A DNA stretch of 64,000 bases from DAINRZ01 sp964634885 (lineage in GTDB: Bacteria; Bacteroidota; Ignavibacteria; Kapaibacteriales; UBA2268): assembly GCA_964634885.1 (NCBI GenBank), contig CAZWLN010000003.1, positions 129,798 to 193,797 on the forward strand. Reading direction: 5' to 3'. A model generated the notes under the pieces. It was not told the origin of the DNA and made no database searches. It was given only the letters and a program-made list of their open reading frames with translations. Of this stretch, positions 25,345-33,264 are shown piece by piece. The stretch's first letter is position 1; each line of letters starts with the position of its first letter. The position numbers and the translations under genes were made by a program.

Positions 25345-26466
25345 CTATTTATCGTTGCTGCAACTGCCGCAGGCAGAACAAGAACTGCAGGAAGAGCCGA
25401 AGCCGTCCGATTCTTTGTCGATGGGGTTGGCGGTGTCCAGCCAGTCGTCTTTGTAATCATCGAAGGTATCTGGCCTGCTGACTTCAAGTAAACCGTCCTT
25501 CCTAAGTACGTCCGAGTATTCATTCCTGTCAAAATACTGGATTTCACCGGTGAGTGGCGGTTCAAATGCTGCATTCGAATTCAAAGTATCTGTTTCTCCT
25601 GCATAGAAACCGTTTTTGCCGGTGTACATGATTTCTTTGCCGAATTCATCGACAAGCATAAAATCGCTCACGTAGGTGTTCATGGAATAGAGGGCGTCGC
25701 CCCACAGCCAGGTATAGAAGAAATACGAATCGAAGCCGTAATAGCCGTAATAAACCGGAGCCGAATACCTTTCGTGTTTTACCTCATTGACATCCATCAC
25801 CTTAGCCTTTGGCCTGAGTATCTGTAAATTCGTTTTTTTCCTGACGTCATCGACCTTGATGAACTTCTTCAGCGCCGTTTCCAGATCGCTGACAAAGCTG
25901 TAGAAGACGGCTTTCTGTTTGTTAACAAAGCTGTCGTATTTTGTTTGCGATTCAAGTACCGGGGCAATCTTTGACCTGAGTTCATTGTGGCTTTCGTTCT
26001 CACCAAGCTTGAACCGGTGCAGGACGCCGTTGACATAAATATTTATGGGGTATTCACCTACGTGGTGTTTTCTTTTGACACTGATCTCAATCAGGTACTT
26101 GAGCGAATCGTCAATATGCTCCAGTACTAAGTAAATGGTATTGAACAGTTCCGACTCCATCGGGTCAACTTTTGCCTTGAACTCGAACATTGCCTGTTCC
26201 AGGTCGTCCTCGACTCCCTTTTCATCGACATAGAAATCGTAATCGTCGATGGCGAGCCTGATGATGTTCTTTACTTTCAGGGACCTCAGGCACATATTAA
26301 GCTGCTGGAGTATGGCGACAGCGGTGAATGTCTCGTGTTCCTGCCTGTCGGACAGTTGTCCGAGGCTTAGGAAGTGCATGAATTTGCCGAACAGCTTCGT
26401 AGGCTGGGCTTTTTTTATCAATGTCAGCTGTGATGGGTCAATTTCTAATTTTGCGCTAAAATACAT
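25345..26466 (-). CDS. Unknown protein with CxxCxxCxxC C-terminal tail, partner of radical SAM enzyme
   Basis: The 373-residue cytosolic-looking protein (no signal peptide) starts MYFSAKLEIDPSQLTL after a CGGAG ribosome site. I do not recognise a named family. A helical N-terminal half is followed by an aromatic-rich stretch (YYGYYGFDSYFFYTW near 245-260). An acidic linker leads to a Gly/Ser/Cys tail with Cys at 360, 363, 366 and 369 (CSSCSACGSC), five residues from the end. Only one other Cys was noticed. It starts 14 bp after the radical SAM/SPASM gene. Such enzymes often install thioether links in Cys-rich tails of gene neighbours, so this is proposed as the substrate. A metal-binding tail is the alternative. 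Confidence 0.75.
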   Translation of the reverse strand: MYFSAKLEIDPSQLTLIKKAQPTKLFGKFMHFLSLGQLSDRQEHETFTAVAILQQLNMCLRSLKVKNIIRLAIDDYDFYVDEKGVEDDLEQAMFEFKAKVDPMESELFNTIYLVLEHIDDSLKYLIEISVKRKHHVGEYPINIYVNGVLHRFKLGENESHNELRSKIAPVLESQTKYDSFVNKQKAVFYSFVSDLETALKKFIKVDDVRKKTNLQILRPKAKVMDVNEVKHERYSAPVYYGYYGFDSYFFYTWLWGDALYSMNTYVSDFMLVDEFGKEIMYTGKNGFYAGETDTLNSNAAFEPPLTGEIQYFDRNEYSDVLRKDGLLEVSRPDTFDDYKDDWLDTANPIDKESDGFGSSCSSCSACGSCSNDK

Positions 26467-26480
26467 GTCATACTCCGCAA

Positions 26481-27542
26481 TTATATATTATTATTATAAA
26501 ATTCAACAATATGTATTCCTTTTTCTTCAATATGTTGCATTGAATGTTTAATCAGCAGGCATTCATGAGCCAAGCCTGCCATCGGCCCTTCATAATGCCT
26601 GTCGAGCGGGCAGCCGCTGTTGCAAAGAGCTTCATACATACATTCGCCGCATTCCGGGCTTTGGCAATTCTTACTATACAATTCTTTCCTTTTAGCAAAT
26701 ATATCATTTAAACACTCTTTATTCCAATCGGCAAAAATTCCATTTTCATTATATGCTTTGTTGCACGAGTAACAATTGCCGTGTATGTCGAACTCGAACC
26801 ACATACACTCATTGCCGTTCTGAATACAGTATCCGGGAGACAATATCTGTGCCAGACTCAACATCCTGTGCTCTTCGAGAAGTCCGGCCAGCCGTACCAT
26901 ATTATCCCCGTACAGGCCGACATCTCCGGTCGCCGACTTGATTTTCAATTTATAAGGATTGCCCGTTTTTTCTTTGATGTTGAGCCAATGCTCCATCCAG
27001 TCTGCAAATTCTTTGAAATGGTCAAGTGTGTCCGGTGTTACCACCGACAGGACTGCCACCTGGAAGCCCTGGTCGATTGCTCCCTGGAAATTGGAGTAAA
27101 CCCTGTCGTAGCTTTTGTTCCTGTATTTGTCGTGGACGATTTTCGGGGGGTCGATGGAAAAACTCAGCCTGAGCCTGTCGGGGCTGCCGAGCTTCGATTT
27201 CAGTATCGCAAGATATTCGGTTGTGAGATTGTATCCATTGGTCTGGACGGAGACTCTCAGGTTTGAAATGCCGTTCCCGGCCCAGTGCCTGTAAACCTTC
27301 TCCGAGGCTGCTGCCAGCGTCTCGGGGGCCATCAGTGTCGGTTCGGTGCCGTGAAAGCAGAAAGAGCCCAAGGCAAAACCTTCTGCTTCAACTTTTGCAA
27401 TGAACCTGTCGAGGGAAGAAAGAACAGCGTCGTCGCTTTCGTCCTGCCTCCTTCCGGCAGTTTTCGGGACATAGCAGTACCGACAGTTCATGTTGCAGGT
27501 ACTGTGGGTAGCGAAATACATATTAATAAATTTTTTCTTCAT
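26481..27542 (-). CDS. Radical SAM/SPASM peptide-maturase-like enzyme
   Basis: The ATG at 27542 gives 353 residues. The radical SAM [4Fe-4S] motif CNMNCRYC uses Cys 16, 20 and 23. The glycine-rich SAM-binding region appears as FCFHGTEPT (usually GGEP). The C-terminal SPASM domain carries GYC, NEC, GNCYSC and the signature C-x2-C-x5-C-x3-C (ECGECMYEALCNSGC), with a final Cys near 325, enough for two auxiliary clusters. This set is typical of sactipeptide/ranthipeptide maturases and anaerobic sulfatase-maturing enzymes. No sulfatase is nearby; the only partner is the Cys-tailed gene 14 bp downstream. It is divergent from dtd. Confidence 0.9.
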   Translation of the reverse strand: MKKKFINMYFATHSTCNMNCRYCYVPKTAGRRQDESDDAVLSSLDRFIAKVEAEGFALGSFCFHGTEPTLMAPETLAAASEKVYRHWAGNGISNLRVSVQTNGYNLTTEYLAILKSKLGSPDRLRLSFSIDPPKIVHDKYRNKSYDRVYSNFQGAIDQGFQVAVLSVVTPDTLDHFKEFADWMEHWLNIKEKTGNPYKLKIKSATGDVGLYGDNMVRLAGLLEEHRMLSLAQILSPGYCIQNGNECMWFEFDIHGNCYSCNKAYNENGIFADWNKECLNDIFAKRKELYSKNCQSPECGECMYEALCNSGCPLDRHYEGPMAGLAHECLLIKHSMQHIEEKGIHIVEFYNNNI

Positions 27543-27655
27543 CAACTGCCGTCCCGATAAATGATTTTTTTGTCTCCCACGTTATGAACGTTTTATCTTA
27601 ATTTTAAACAGTAATTTAAACATAATATCAGAATATAAATAAAAAAAAATACAAT

Positions 27656-28102
27656 ATGAGGGCAGTAGTTCAGAAAGTATCGGAAGCAAGCGTAAAAATC
27701 GGCGGAGTTGTCAGGGGAGCCATCGGGAAGGGATTGGTAGTACTGCTTGCCGTGTGCGACAGCGACAACGAAGAGACAATGAAGTGGATGTGTAACAAAT
27801 TAGTCAACCTCAGGGTCTTTCCCGACGGTGAAGACAAGATGAATCTCTCCCTGCTCGACATTGGCGGGAGCATCCTGCTGATTTCCAACTTTACTCTTTA
27901 CGGCGAACTGAAGAAGGGATTCAGGCCCAATTTCATGAAAGCAGCCGGGCCTGCCATTGCAGAACCCATGTACGACAGGACTGTCAATTACCTCAGGGAC
28001 AATTACCCGATTGTTGTCGAAACAGGTGACTTCGGCGCCATGATGGAGGTGTCGCTCGTTAACGACGGCCCTGTCACCATCATCATCGACAAAGAAATAT
28101 GA
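27656..28102 (+). CDS. dtd: D-aminoacyl-tRNA deacylase
   Basis: The 148-residue protein hydrolyses D-amino acids (and glycine from tRNA-Ala) off mischarged tRNA. It begins MRAVVQKVSEASV. It carries the first active-site motif as ISNFTLYG (usually SQFTLYG) and the second as NDGPVT near residue 137, both typical of Dtd homodimers. The Q-to-N change in the first motif is mild. Its stop overlaps the next start by 4 bp. Confidence 0.94.
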   Translation: MRAVVQKVSEASVKIGGVVRGAIGKGLVVLLAVCDSDNEETMKWMCNKLVNLRVFPDGEDKMNLSLLDIGGSILLISNFTLYGELKKGFRPNFMKAAGPAIAEPMYDRTVNYLRDNYPIVVETGDFGAMMEVSLVNDGPVTIIIDKEI

Positions 28103-28974
28103 TATATATCCTGTTAATCATCCAGCAGTTACTTGCCTCGCTTACCCATGTGATTGCAAAAGACCTGATTTACAACGTAAGCCCCTGGGTATCCCTCCTG
28201 CTGCGTTCGGCAGTGATTTCAACGGCATTCGGCCTGTGGCTTATCCTCAGCAGGAAGAAACTGAAGAGAATCGAAAGGAAGGACTACATGACACTTGCCA
28301 TCCTGGCTGTTCTTAACATCCCTGTAAACCAGCTTTTGTTCTTCGTTTCCGTCGGCATGACCACGCCTCAGAACGTTGCCCTGGCCTACGCTTTGTCACC
28401 GGCGTTCGTACTTGTAATTGCAATGCTGTTCCTGAAAGAAAAAGCCGGCTTGTACAAAATTGCCGGTGTTGCAGTAGCTTTTGCCGGTGTTGTAATGGTG
28501 CTCTATGAAAAGGGGCTTAACATCGATTCGACGAGCTTCACGGGGAACCTTCTTGCACTGGCTGCAAGCATAGCCTGGGCGTTCTACACGGTCATCGGCA
28601 AGAGCTTCACCCTGAAATACGGAGCCGTCTATTCTACCTCACTTACAATGATATTCGGTTTTCTTGCATATCTCCCGGTTTTTCTGTTGTCCGGGTACGG
28701 CGGCAGCCTTGACGTCAGCGTCCTGACAATCGAGGACTGGCTGCAGATACTGTACCTCGGGTTGATTACTTCCGGCGTTGCTTATATCATCTGGTACTAT
28801 GCACTGAAGAAAACGGATGCGGGCAAGGTAGCGCTCTTCAATAACCTTCAGCCCGTGTTTACAACGATTCTGGCTGTCATCGTTTTTGGCTATTCCATCT
28901 CCGGCCTGTTCATTGGCGGAGGTTTGCTGATCATTGCCGGGGTAATGGTGGCACAAAAGAAAAGAGCTGATTGA
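28099..28974 (+). CDS. EamA/DMT-family inner-membrane transporter
   Basis: The 291-residue protein has ten predicted membrane helices and two EamA repeats (about residues 5-135 and 150-285). The usual segments FFVSVGMTTPQNVALAYAL and ALKKTDAGKVALFNNLQPV are visible. These transporters export metabolites or amino acids; the substrate is not predictable. It overlaps dtd by 4 bp, giving a two-gene operon. Confidence 0.92.
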   Translation: MIYILLIIQQLLASLTHVIAKDLIYNVSPWVSLLLRSAVISTAFGLWLILSRKKLKRIERKDYMTLAILAVLNIPVNQLLFFVSVGMTTPQNVALAYALSPAFVLVIAMLFLKEKAGLYKIAGVAVAFAGVVMVLYEKGLNIDSTSFTGNLLALAASIAWAFYTVIGKSFTLKYGAVYSTSLTMIFGFLAYLPVFLLSGYGGSLDVSVLTIEDWLQILYLGLITSGVAYIIWYYALKKTDAGKVALFNNLQPVFTTILAVIVFGYSISGLFIGGGLLIIAGVMVAQKKRAD

Positions 28975-29880
28975 TACCCTGATTCTTTATGTAGCCTGAC
29001 CGGGTGGCTATTGCAACAGTAGAGACAGGTCTCAGACCTGTCTCAAACAGTTCCGAGCGTAGCCAATGCTGAATGCTTTCTTAAGATGGACTCCACCTTG
29101 GCTTGCAATCTAAACGTGGAGTCAATCTTTCCTACCGTCCTGACTTCTTAGGTGGAGTCCATCTTACCCGTCGTGAACCGTAGCGGTTTCCCCCGTCTTG
29201 TGTGTGGAAAGACTGCGGCAATACGTTTCTTTTCTTACTGTACACCGGACACTAAATCAGAACAGCTCCGGCTTTTTGGGTTTCATTCAATTATTGTAAG
29301 ATAATAGGTAGTAGCTGTAATAAATGTGTGTTTCAAATTTTTTCAAGTTTTTACAATTGTCGTAACCCATTATATACCAAGTAGTTATCCCCCCTCCCCC
29401 CGAACTGTTCCGGATTGAAACCCTAAAAAAAAGAGCTTGACTTTAATATTAAAATACGCTAATTTAAAAGCGAATTTTTAATACATATTTCATTTTAATA
29501 AAAGAGGAGAGGATTCTCTTGAAAGCAAAAAAAAGGTTTAAGGTTTTACTATTTTAAATATAAGCCGTTTTTTCACAGTTTTTCATTAGTGAAGCCGTGT
29601 TGAAAAATTTGGAGGAACTTGGAACTTGCATTTTAAAAAACAGAAGAAAGGAGGATTATCTTTATGATTGTCGGATGAATTCTGAATGCTGAGTGCTGAA
29701 TTCTGAATAAAGAATAAGAACGCTGAAACAATGAAGTTTTCCCCGCCTTGGATAAGGAGGGGGTAGGGGGCGGTTCGATTCACCGGCAGGGGGCCTGCAC
29801 CCGAAGCGCAGGAGCTTGTCTCTTCCCCTGAGCGTTGTCTCTGTAGCGGGAGGGGTAGCAAAAAGCCGTGAGAGGGTAAA
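28975..29880. repeat. Intergenic region with mixed palindromic modules
   Basis: The modules visible are the perfect inverted repeat GAGACAGGTCT-C-AGACCTGTCTC at 29022-29044, a GATGGACTCCACCTT arm at about 29084 facing AGGTGGAGTCCATC at about 29150, a TTCTGAATGCTGAGTGCTG-like block near 29679, and a GC-rich hairpin module at 29741-29780. From 29230 to 29640 the DNA is AT-rich and holds no accepted gene. Short ORFs on the minus strand at 29586-29883 consist of repeat DNA. Confidence 0.7.
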
Positions 29881-29975
29881 CAAAAACCCGTAACGGCTAT
29901 ACCGCTACGGGCGCTGTGCAGACTTGCGGAGATACCTACGTGAAAATTAGTTTCTCCGTGAGTCCCAGTGCCAAA
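29880..29975 (-). ncRNA. Candidate small structured RNA ending in a strong terminator
   Basis: On the minus strand a 10-bp stem (CCCGTAGCGG / CCGTTACGGG, one G-U pair, 5-nt loop, 29887-29911) is followed by TTTTTG, a good Rho-independent terminator with no coding gene in front of it. Just upstream on the same strand CGGAGA and TCTCCG (29927-29958) form a second hairpin. A transcript of about 90-100 nt starting in the gap before the divergent gene at 30013 is the simplest reading. Alternatively the hairpins are leader elements of the plus-strand gene. Confidence 0.4.
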
Positions 29976-30012
29976 ATAAGTAATATTTTTTAATTATTTT
30001 GGGAGTTTTATA

Positions 30013-30930
30013 ATGAAAAAATTAGGAAAATTCATATCAGTCCTTTTCTTGTTAACGTTTGTTACAATCAACTTGAAGGCTGTGCCATGCGAAGACTTCT
30101 GGCCCTGTGAACCTCCGGCCTTACCTAATAATGGATGGGAACAAAAAACAACAAATCCAATAGTTATCGATGGCTGTCCTAATTGTACAATTACGGTAAC
30201 CTATAGTTACAGGTTCTTACCTTGTACCAATAAACATCAATTACAAATGGAAGAGTTTACTGTTTCTGACGGGTGCAGGATGTGTTTCTCCGATGGAGTT
30301 CTTTTCCATAAAGCAATAAGTATTATGCTTTTGGATAAGACAGAGATTCTCCCACAGGTGGAAGGTGAACTTGGTTGTGTACCTGGAATCGAAGTAGTTA
30401 ATGTTTCGTGCTGGTATTGGACGGGAGGCCTTTCCGCCCCTTGGGTAATGCATTGGTGCAATACTGATAATTGTTGTTTTGTTGAATATGAAATTTGTTT
30501 GGAGAATGGACAGTATGTAATTAAATATGTTACCGAATCGGGTCCTACAGTTGCCTGTGGCATTGAGGATGGTAACCAGTGTTTGTTTGTATGCGACTGG
30601 CTACCTTCAATCGGTGTATTGGCAAGATCGGTTGAGACTGACAGCCCGAAAGAAACAAATAACGAACAATCTCATAATAACACTTATGTTACCCCTAATC
30701 CTGGGGACAATTCAGTTATTATCGGAATGAACGAAAAAGTCGAAGGGAAATTCAGCATTGAAGTATTCAATTCTACCGGCAAAAGAATTAATTCCTCAGA
30801 ATTGAATTGTAAAATGAGTGAGCCGAAAATTACCTTAGATGTATCAGATCTTAATAATGGAGTATATCTGTACAATATTATTCAGGACGGCATAATCATA
30901 GGAAACGGTAAATTTGTGATTAAACACTAA
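30013..30930 (+). CDS. Cys-rich secreted protein with T9SS sorting tail
   Basis: The 305-residue protein has a signal peptide (MKKLGKFISVLFLLTFVTINLKA). A mature domain of about 190 residues follows, with some eighteen cysteines (PCEDFWPC, GCPNCTI, GCRMCF, DNCCFVEYEICL), likely disulfide-bonded. It ends in a T9SS type A sorting domain (YVTPNPGDNSVIIG, IEVFNSTGKRI, DLNNGVYLYNI, KFVIKH). I do not recognise the central domain. GGGAG lies before the ATG. A strong terminator follows, separating it from the next secreted gene. Confidence 0.8.
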   Translation: MKKLGKFISVLFLLTFVTINLKAVPCEDFWPCEPPALPNNGWEQKTTNPIVIDGCPNCTITVTYSYRFLPCTNKHQLQMEEFTVSDGCRMCFSDGVLFHKAISIMLLDKTEILPQVEGELGCVPGIEVVNVSCWYWTGGLSAPWVMHWCNTDNCCFVEYEICLENGQYVIKYVTESGPTVACGIEDGNQCLFVCDWLPSIGVLARSVETDSPKETNNEQSHNNTYVTPNPGDNSVIIGMNEKVEGKFSIEVFNSTGKRINSSELNCKMSEPKITLDVSDLNNGVYLYNIIQDGIIIGNGKFVIKH

Positions 30931-30942
30931 ACATTAGAGAAG

Positions 30943-30962
30943 GGGGCCGGATTCCCGGCCCC
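30943..30962 (+). terminator. Rho-independent terminator
   Basis: GGGGCCGG and CCGGCCCC flank a short ATTC loop and are followed by ACAATTTTTAT. The hairpin lies 13 bp after the stop of the Cys-rich secreted gene. Confidence 0.8.
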
Positions 30963-30993
30963 ACAATTTTTATAATAATGGGAATTATAAGTT

Positions 30994-32262
30994 ATGAAAC
31001 GATTAATAGTATTAATTTTTCTTTTTTCTGCCGTTACTGCCTTTTCCGAAAGGATAGGAACCTGGACACAGGTTCTCGAAAGAGAAAGTACATCCAATCG
31101 TTATTGCGGTATTTGTATGGCAGATTCAATGAACGGAATGATACTCGGTATGTGTGATTTATTACTTTTTGTCAAGAAAACAACAGATGGAGGAAATAGC
31201 TGGGCAAATTGTTATACAGAAAAAAGACAATACGGCAATTTCTTTAATGGGTCTTATATTTCTCCAAGGCACGTTGCTTACACGGATGAGAATAATTGCT
31301 ATATTACTATCGACAGCGGCAATATTTTAAGAACCACAGACGGCGGATTGAATTGGTCAAAAATTAATATTACGGACGAACAGTTCAAGTGTATTACTAT
31401 GTATGACGCTAACATTGGCGGAGTAACAACACATAAGTCTTTTTTTACTACAAAAGACGGATGGGAAACATGGCAGAAAGCAGAACTCCCGGACTATCTG
31501 GATAGTTTGTATTACATTATTTATAATTTCACTTTTTTAAATGAATCAACACCGGCTCTATCAATTTGTAATAAAGGTCAATACTATACAATAATATCTT
31601 ATGACTTTGGTATTAGTTGGGAGCTGATACCTTATATAAGACTTTTATATTTTGATATAAAATTCATAGATGATTCCATTGGGTTTAATTGTCTTGATTA
31701 TCATAGATATGATACGCTTACACACAAGGACGTGTTTGAGGCTTTAATCAACAAGACAACTGACGCCGGTAAGAGCTGGTTTCCCGTTTTCGATTCCATA
31801 GGGTATCGGGGTTTTTGGTCATTGGAATTTCATGATGGAGTAATATTTGCGACAGGAACCGGTTCAAGAGCCTATATGTCAACGGACACAGGAAAGACCT
31901 GGATCAATCTGAGAGATTTCAATGATTATACTGGCGAAAACATGCATACCTGGTTTTGGTGTTCGGCAATAAGTAAAGATGAGTTCCTCGTTTGTGATGA
32001 TGGTATTGGTGTCTGGAAATGGACGAATACACCGAATTCGGTAATTGACCTAAACGAGGAAAGTGATTTATTCGTTTTTCCAAACCCCGCTACGGAATTT
32101 CTCAGGATAGAAGGCGACGGCTCTGCGGTATCGATTTATAATATCCTTGGTGTTAAAATGATCGACAGTGAATCGAACAGTGATATTGATGTTTCAGGAT
32201 TAGTCCCCGGTGTCTATTTCATTCGCCACGGCGCCAGGACTTTAAGATTTGTGAAAGAGTGA
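30994..32262 (+). CDS. Secreted BNR/YCF48-like propeller with T9SS tail
   Basis: The 422-residue protein has a signal peptide (MKRLIVLIFLFSAVTAFS) and a propeller of Asp-box repeats (KTTDGGNSWAN, RTTDGGLNWSK, TKDGWETW, TTDAGKSWFP, STDTGKTWIN). Its C-terminal T9SS sorting domain reads FVFPNPATEFLRIEG, VSIYNILGV, GLVPGVYFIRHG and FVKE. It resembles the larger propellers at 3421 and 36708. It is likely surface-attached; binding partner unknown. Confidence 0.87.
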   Translation: MKRLIVLIFLFSAVTAFSERIGTWTQVLERESTSNRYCGICMADSMNGMILGMCDLLLFVKKTTDGGNSWANCYTEKRQYGNFFNGSYISPRHVAYTDENNCYITIDSGNILRTTDGGLNWSKINITDEQFKCITMYDANIGGVTTHKSFFTTKDGWETWQKAELPDYLDSLYYIIYNFTFLNESTPALSICNKGQYYTIISYDFGISWELIPYIRLLYFDIKFIDDSIGFNCLDYHRYDTLTHKDVFEALINKTTDAGKSWFPVFDSIGYRGFWSLEFHDGVIFATGTGSRAYMSTDTGKTWINLRDFNDYTGENMHTWFWCSAISKDEFLVCDDGIGVWKWTNTPNSVIDLNEESDLFVFPNPATEFLRIEGDGSAVSIYNILGVKMIDSESNSDIDVSGLVPGVYFIRHGARTLRFVKE

Positions 32263-32433
32263 GGGATAGTTAATTACGAGCCGGGCGCAGCGAGACCGGC
32301 GCAGCCAATGACGAGTGTGTAGAGACGCAAGGCTTGCGTCTCAAAAAAATAAACCAGCCTTAACAGAATTAGCAGTAAAGACAGGTCTCAGACCTGTCTC
32401 CACGTTTGATATCTTAATATTCCAACATTCAAA
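32263..32433. repeat. Convergent-end repeat cluster
   Basis: Between convergent genes lie a GAGCCGGGCGCAGCGAGACC-like module (32278-32308), a perfect inverted repeat GAGACGCAAG-G-CTTGCGTCTC (32322-32342), and a copy of AGACAGGTCT-C-AGACCTGTCT (32379-32400). Any of these hairpins could serve as a bidirectional terminator. Confidence 0.75.
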
Positions 32434-33171
32434 TTAATTAACCATTACCGGCTCTGTCTTTGAAGTTGCACGCAGTTTGACGAAGAAGCATTTTACAGCG
32501 GGTATTCTCACGATGAAACCGACAGCCATGATGATTCCGTAAACCATCCAGCCTTTACCCAGCAGCAGCACGTGCAGCACCGTAAGGACTCCTGCTGCGT
32601 ATGCATAGCGCTGGAGTTTCTTCCAGTTCCTTTTGAGCTTGCGCATCGACCATTTATTGGATGTTACGGCAAGCGCCAGCATTACCACGGCAGCGATTAA
32701 TCCGATGATGAAATTGAATTCGTCGAAGATTGACAGGAAATTCTTGTCGGCGATGTAAAACAGCGTATGAAGGGCAGCATAGCCAAAAGCATACAATCCT
32801 AACATTTTACGGTACCTGATTGGTTTTCTCCATCCGAACAGGATGCACAAAGGAGTAATCGTCAGGCAGGCAGTCAGCAGGCGTATGCTCCACTCGCCTG
32901 TAGTATGAATGGGCATGCTGAGGGCAGAATGCTGCCGGCCCGCAGGCGGCTGCCCGGCAGCCGGACTTTTGTCCTGTGAAGCAGGTGCGTTTGACTCCGG
33001 CGTGAGTGCGTTTTGTTCCGGAGCTCCGGGCATCTGCTGCTCGACGACTGTAATGAACTTGCCTTCACCCGAAAAATCCACCCTGAAAACTGAGAAGGCG
33101 CCAATCAAAGGCAGTAAAACGAAAATATTCACAATAATCCAAACTAAGTGTTTTTTCAACCACTTCATCAC
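32434..33171 (-). CDS. msrQ: MsrQ-like haem-binding ferric-reductase-domain membrane protein
   Basis: The 245-residue protein has an N-terminal helix, a Pro/Ala/Gln-rich periplasmic-looking insertion (about residues 50-85), then five or six membrane helices of the ferric-reductase-like type. Conserved features are TGEWSIRLLTACLTITPL, RYRKMLGLYAFGYAALHTL and ALVLTVLHVLLL-like helices with haem-ligand histidines. This is the MsrQ/YedZ family, which feeds quinone electrons to the periplasmic methionine sulfoxide reductase MsrP. MsrP is not seen nearby, and the long insertion is unusual, so the partner may differ. Confidence 0.8.
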   Translation of the reverse strand: MMKWLKKHLVWIIVNIFVLLPLIGAFSVFRVDFSGEGKFITVVEQQMPGAPEQNALTPESNAPASQDKSPAAGQPPAGRQHSALSMPIHTTGEWSIRLLTACLTITPLCILFGWRKPIRYRKMLGLYAFGYAALHTLFYIADKNFLSIFDEFNFIIGLIAAVVMLALAVTSNKWSMRKLKRNWKKLQRYAYAAGVLTVLHVLLLGKGWMVYGIIMAVGFIVRIPAVKCFFVKLRATSKTEPVMVN

Positions 33172-33264
33172 TTATTTCCACTTATTGTCTAACATCTATA
33201 ATTGTATTACCAATTACTTTTGAAATATTAGACGACAATTTTTTGTCCAGGTTTCACTTATTTT

